Shown: positions 7,316 through 10,854 of the stretch, in pieces
Numbering within the stretch: position 1 is the stretch's first letter
How the letters are laid out: each line of letters begins with the position of its first letter
Translations under genes and position numbers: made by a program
Assembly: GCA_002685415.1 (NCBI GenBank)
Contig: NYXO01000003.1
Span: forward strand, 16,113-26,966
Source of the DNA: Methanobacteriota archaeon
GTDB lineage: Archaea; Thermoplasmatota; Poseidoniia; Poseidoniales; Thalassarchaeaceae
Direction of reading: 5' to 3'
Length of the DNA: 10,854 nucleotides
Notes under the pieces: model-generated
What the model was told of the DNA's origin: nothing
Database searches by the model: none
What the model saw: only the letters and a program-made list of their open reading frames with translations

Positions 7316-10300
7316 ATGACCGGCACCCGAGTAAGAAGCCAGTTCCTAGTATTCTTGATGCTAACGAGCACCATGTTGGCCTTAGCTGGCCCTGCCTCGA
7401 TAGTATCCGCCAATAACGAAACTACCAGTGGGACAATTACTGGACTGGAGAGATGGAGCGGGACTCACCAACTAACCGGGGATGTTACAATTGCAGCCGG
7501 TGCCAAACTGATAATCGACCCCGGTACTGATGTTTTGTTCCCTAATGGGACTATGCTAGACGTTCGGGGTAATCTATGCGCCGGTGTTGCATCATGCGGT
7601 TCTAGTGGTAATGCGGCTTCAGGAAATCCAATTACTCTAACTTGGTCTGAGCCAGCAAATTCCAATGCAACAGGTGAATGTTACGGGTTAGGCACAGGAA
7701 GTTCACAAATATGGATCGAAGACCCCTCTTGCGGTGAAGGCGTAATTCTGCGCGATACCATGGATTTATCACAATCGGGAATGAGGAGTATGCATTTTGA
7801 TGGCGCATGGGGTGTGCCATTTTACGTTCAACTAGAGTACGAATATCGCTATGGCGCATTGATCCTCGATGGAGCAAGCCCAACTCTCAGAGATATGAGA
7901 TTTCAAGATATCAATACCACAAGTGTACTAGCAGCAAATTTAGCCCAACCAAACTTCATCGGTGGAGAATATGTTGCTGGAAATGACGACGAAAGTGGCG
8001 TAACAGGTCAAGCAGTACAAATTTATGGCGGTGGAACACCAATTTCACCTATGATTTTCCAAGATGCGACTTTCCAATCGACAAACAAAGGCTGTGGAAA
8101 TAGAGATGGCGGAAGATCTGCTATTTGGGCATCTCAGACATTTATTCGAGTTCAAAACTCCGATTTCGCTAGTGGGGATTTTGGTCTAAGCATCAGAAAT
8201 TCTGCGGGGAAAGTGACGAATTCCACAATCTCAGTGACTTGTAACGGCATTGATGTAAATAGCTTGAAGGCAATTGGAAATACCCAATATGATGTAGAAA
8301 TAGCAGATAATGTCATCACAACCACTGAACGAACTCCAATCACCGCTTACTCTGGTGCCGATGTAAGAATTCACAATAACCAACTATCAGGAGCAGGAGA
8401 GGGCTCTGGAATAGCCGTATATTCATCTAAAGCTGAAATACACAACAATGACATCGGGCCTATTGGCGGTTGGAATGGTCTTTGGCTATTGGGAAGTTTT
8501 GATGTAAGAGCAGAAAATAATACAATTTCGGACACCGCAAGGGAACCGATACTAGCAGGAGAATATGGTAATCAAGCACCATCACCCACACCTGCGAGAT
8601 TATACCTAGCCAACAATACAATATCCACCCAAGGAAGTGGGGAATGTTCCTCACAGAAGTGGTGGGGCGGTTCTTTCACTTGTCCTGCGATTATGGCACA
8701 CAGATCGGGGGCGACAATTGTTGACAATGAAATAAATGCAGGTGGAAGTGCAGATGGAATTAGGGCAACAGGAGCCTTGCTAGATGTTCGTAGGAATATC
8801 TTCAACGTTCAAGGAGCCGGGGCTATATTGCAACATTATGACAGTGGCTTTGCAGATTCTCAACAATATGGAACTCTAGCATTCTTTAGCAACAATGAAT
8901 GGAATGGAGTAAGCGTAACTTACAACGTATCAAAGTCTTCAGTAACTGTTCAATCCGAGTACATACCAAGTCCTCCACCTGATGAACATCCAGTTCTACT
9001 CAGTTGGGCAGATCAAGAAGCATGGGTACAAAATGGCTGGCAGAATGGAATCATACCACATGAGGTTAGAGCTTGTGATACCTGTGAAGATTTCACCCCT
9101 TACAATTTCCCATTGGCCATAAATATGGATAACAACTCTACCGTTTTCACCTTCTCAAATGTTTCAAATTTAGATTTATCAAAGGTGAAAATCGAAACCC
9201 AACCCACAAAATATGCAGTTCAGGTACAGAGGGCTGAACTGGTTAGATTCCAAACTCTTGTCAATGGACAACGCGTTGAAAATGCGAATGTACTGATAGA
9301 AGATGCACTAGGAAATGATCTATACAGCCTCGAGACTGGCTCTGATGGCTACACCCCATGGTTCTCTCTTGCTTCTAATTTCCATCTTGATTTCAGAGGT
9401 TTAGCAGGAGGCGACAATCCAGATGGTTTTGCAGATGATGAATTCGAAGACTCTTGTTCAGATGGAGAGGACAATGATGGTGATTTGCTACTTGATACAG
9501 ATGATCCAGATTGTGATTATTCAGCAGGAACAAGGGAATTATCCCTCTACAGATACACAGCCTACAAATTTGGTTATGGATTAGATACAGGAGAGTTTAC
9601 CCTTTCTGATACAACCTATCAAGACACTCTATTCCTTCATAATGAACCCCCGAGTATATCGGTAATACAAAATGACGGTGAATCCTTCAGAAGAGTGGTC
9701 AATTTGACGGGTTCCGCTTATGACGGAACGTGGGCTGGAATTTACGAAACTGACGAATTAGCTCAATGGGATCAGAAAGGTTTTGTTCACGCTGTAGAAA
9801 TAAAAGATCCATTCACCAGCGATTGGAACGCGGCTGGATATGCTATCGATTCATCCGGAGCCGAACCCGGTTATGTGTCTAGAAACAATCACCCATTCAG
9901 TAGTTGGTATTACGAATATGATATGTCAGGTAGGCAAGAAGGCGACTATACGTTTGAATTCAGAGCCTTTGATGGCCTCGAGTACTCTCCGATTGTGACT
10001 CGCACAATCAAGGTCAATACCGAAGCTCCGACTGTTTCGGTAACTTCCCCTAGCACACAATCTACTCATGCTGATGGAACTGTAACTTTCGAAGGAACCG
10101 CACATGACCCATATGGTTGTCCGATTGATTGCGGGACAGATATAGACCAGATATATTTCCAAATAGATGGTCCAAATTACAACGTAGTTACTTCCACAGA
10201 AGGTGGGACGGATTGGTCATGGACCTGGGATTTCAGTGGGCTACCTCGTGATTTAGCAACATACACATTCACCGTTTGGGCATCAGATTCCGATTTCTGT

Positions 10301-10854
10301 AAAGGTGATATAGATGAGTGTGAAGGCGTAGTAATTGACTTGCAAATTGACAACCAAAACTCAAGACCATTTGTTAGCCTAACCTCTCCACAGAGCGGAC
10401 AGATATATGCTGTGGATGAAAAATCAATCATCAGTGGAGTCGCAAGAGATAATGATGGAGATGTAACTCGCGTTGATGTTGAAGTGTTTGATGTGTCAAA
10501 TGGGTTCCTCAACGTCTTCACAGGTGCTGTCACGGAGTTCGAATCCAATGGTTATTGGGAACTAGAATGGGATTCAAGAATTTTGACTCATAACATGCAA
10601 TATCTAATCAAAGCAAGATCCTATGATGGGTATGAATACAGCGATTGGATGGAAGCACAGGTAATCGCAGATAATCCACCCGATGCGGATAATAACAGAC
10701 CAACCTTTGATGCAACAAATTGGCAAACAGAGATTACGCTTTATTGCGAATTTGATACCACTTCACAAAACCCCTGTACAACAGCAGAAATTAATTTGTT
10801 AGAGTTCTTTGACGATGTAGATGGCGTGAATTCACTCATTCTGTCTGTCTATGA
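7316..10854 (+). CDS. Secreted parallel beta-helix protein with Ca-loop and Ig-like repeats (3' partial)
   Basis: The frame is open from the ATG at 7316 to the window end: 1179 codons with no stop, the last two bases being an incomplete codon. An in-frame TAA at 7289 with no start codon between fixes this start. Residues 1-32 form a signal peptide (MTGTRVRSQ, then a hydrophobic core FLVFLMLTSTMLALAG, ending SIVSA before NNETT). Residues ~40-80 have a TGDVTIAAGAKLIIDPGTDV opening typical of beta-helix N-caps. Residues ~180-545 carry a ladder of ~22-residue parallel beta-helix (PbH1) coils. Residues ~643-700 look like a carboxypeptidase-regulatory-like module (VNGQRVENANVLIEDALGN). C714-C733 flank an Asp-rich calcium-type loop. 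From ~778 on there are at least three Ig-like repeats. The fold suits carbohydrate or cell-surface binding, as in adhesins and some polysaccharide-active enzymes; no catalytic triad is evident, so no enzymatic role is claimed. The C-terminal anchor, if any, is outside the window. Confidence 0.88.
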   Translation, partial: MTGTRVRSQFLVFLMLTSTMLALAGPASIVSANNETTSGTITGLERWSGTHQLTGDVTIAAGAKLIIDPGTDVLFPNGTMLDVRGNLCAGVASCGSSGNAASGNPITLTWSEPANSNATGECYGLGTGSSQIWIEDPSCGEGVILRDTMDLSQSGMRSMHFDGAWGVPFYVQLEYEYRYGALILDGASPTLRDMRFQDINTTSVLAANLAQPNFIGGEYVAGNDDESGVTGQAVQIYGGGTPISPMIFQDATFQSTNKGCGNRDGGRSAIWASQTFIRVQNSDFASGDFGLSIRNSAGKVTNSTISVTCNGIDVNSLKAIGNTQYDVEIADNVITTTERTPITAYSGADVRIHNNQLSGAGEGSGIAVYSSKAEIHNNDIGPIGGWNGLWLLGSFDVRAENNTISDTAREPILAGEYGNQAPSPTPARLYLANNTISTQGSGECSSQKWWGGSFTCPAIMAHRSGATIVDNEINAGGSADGIRATGALLDVRRNIFNVQGAGAILQHYDSGFADSQQYGTLAFFSNNEWNGVSVTYNVSKSSVTVQSEYIPSPPPDEHPVLLSWADQEAWVQNGWQNGIIPHEVRACDTCEDFTPYNFPLAINMDNNSTVFTFSNVSNLDLSKVKIETQPTKYAVQVQRAELVRFQTLVNGQRVENANVLIEDALGNDLYSLETGSDGYTPWFSLASNFHLDFRGLAGGDNPDGFADDEFEDSCSDGEDNDGDLLLDTDDPDCDYSAGTRELSLYRYTAYKFGYGLDTGEFTLSDTTYQDTLFLHNEPPSISVIQNDGESFRRVVNLTGSAYDGTWAGIYETDELAQWDQKGFVHAVEIKDPFTSDWNAAGYAIDSSGAEPGYVSRNNHPFSSWYYEYDMSGRQEGDYTFEFRAFDGLEYSPIVTRTIKVNTEAPTVSVTSPSTQSTHADGTVTFEGTAHDPYGCPIDCGTDIDQIYFQIDGPNYNVVTSTEGGTDWSWTWDFSGLPRDLATYTFTVWASDSDFCKGDIDECEGVVIDLQIDNQNSRPFVSLTSPQSGQIYAVDEKSIISGVARDNDGDVTRVDVEVFDVSNGFLNVFTGAVTEFESNGYWELEWDSRILTHNMQYLIKARSYDGYEYSDWMEAQVIADNPPDADNNRPTFDATNWQTEITLYCEFDTTSQNPCTTAEINLLEFFDDVDGVNSLILSVY
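8342..8935 (+). repeat. Parallel beta-helix (PbH1) coil repeats
   Basis: Residues ~343-540 show successive coils with an Asn ladder followed by a hydrophobic residue: VRIHNNQLSG, AEIHNNDIGP, VRAENNTISD, LYLANNTIST, ATIVDNEINA, LDVRRNIFNV and LAFFSNNEWNG. Several coils are separated by about 22-30 residues and carry G-I/L-x-V/A strands between them (SGIAVYSS, NGLWLLGS, DGIRATGA). Asn-stacking ladders of this type are characteristic of right-handed parallel beta-helices such as NosD/pectate-lyase-like folds. Confidence 0.8.
9455..9514 (+). other. Cys-flanked Asp-rich calcium-loop motif
   Basis: Residues 714-733 read C-SDGEDNDGDLLLDTDDPD-C. This is the C-x-D-G-x-D-N-D-x-D-x-x-x-D-x-x-D-x-x-C pattern seen in secreted bacterial and archaeal proteins and related to thrombospondin-type-3 calcium loops. 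The two Cys could form a disulfide closing the loop. It joins the beta-helix half to the Ig-like half of the protein. Confidence 0.75.
9647..10671 (+). repeat. Three tandem Ig-like domains
   Basis: Three modules of roughly 100-125 residues start with Pro-x-hydrophobic-Ser-V (PPSISV at 9647, APTVSVTSP at 10025, RPFVSLTSP at 10364). Each contains a G-x-A-x-D turn (LTGSAYDG, FEGTAHDP, ISGVARDN), and copies 1 and 3 end with a matching strand and DG-x-E-Y-S motif (FRAFDGLEYSP, ARSYDGYEYSDW). Copy 2 has a diverged equivalent (FTVWASDSDFCKG). This is the layout of bacterial Ig-like repeats in extracellular proteins. A fourth may start near 10690 (RPTFDATNW). Confidence 0.7.

Noticed and set aside
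10177-10548. 123-codon minus-strand frame
   Set aside because: It lies wholly within the Ig-like part of the beta-helix gene, shows no recognisable domain, and has Ser/Thr/Pro-rich composition typical of an antisense shadow.
1-10854. CRISPR array, tRNA, rRNA or insertion sequence
   Set aside because: No direct-repeat/spacer pattern, cloverleaf-like sequence, transposase motif or terminal inverted repeats noticed; almost all bases are accounted for by three long coding frames.

Overview
The window reads as archaeal, most likely from the Thermoplasmatota, for example marine group II/III-like Poseidoniales. This is an inference. The reasons are an AglB/STT3-type oligosaccharyltransferase tail, very long secreted and membrane-anchored surface proteins made of Ig-like modules and rich in N-glycosylation sequons, heavy use of AGA/AGG, ATA and GGA codons, no convincing Shine-Dalgarno sites, and an intergenic region compatible with a TATA-driven leaderless transcript. 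The base composition is moderately AT-rich and looks even across the window. I see no mobile elements, RNA genes or CRISPR arrays.

All three genes are on the plus strand. Positions 1-5910 hold the C-terminal 1969 residues of a giant protein whose beginning lies upstream. Its first ~210 residues resemble the soluble domain that follows the membrane part of AglB/STT3 oligosaccharyltransferases. The remaining ~1750 residues are a chain of carboxypeptidase-regulatory/Cna-B-like, SdrD-B-like, NEW3-like and CARDB-like beta-sandwiches, with a glycine-rich insert, ending in one transmembrane helix and a short basic tail. After 47 bases, positions 5958-7232 encode a membrane-anchored subtilisin-like (S8) protease with a complete Asp/His/Asn/Ser active-site set. 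After 83 bases holding a T-rich stretch, a strong hairpin and a TATA-like box, positions 7316-10854 encode the first 1179 residues of a secreted protein: signal peptide, parallel beta-helix, a carboxypeptidase-regulatory-like module, a Cys-flanked calcium-type Asp loop, and at least three Ig-like repeats. It runs off the window.

Together the genes look like a cell-surface neighbourhood: a glycosylating enzyme with a huge outward extension, a surface protease that could mature or shed proteins, and a large adhesin-like or carbohydrate-interacting beta-helix protein. The most unusual item is the apparent fusion of an oligosaccharyltransferase to a ~1750-residue, sequon-rich Ig-like stalk re-anchored at its C-terminus. 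The functional linkage of the three is inference from adjacency and shared compartment.
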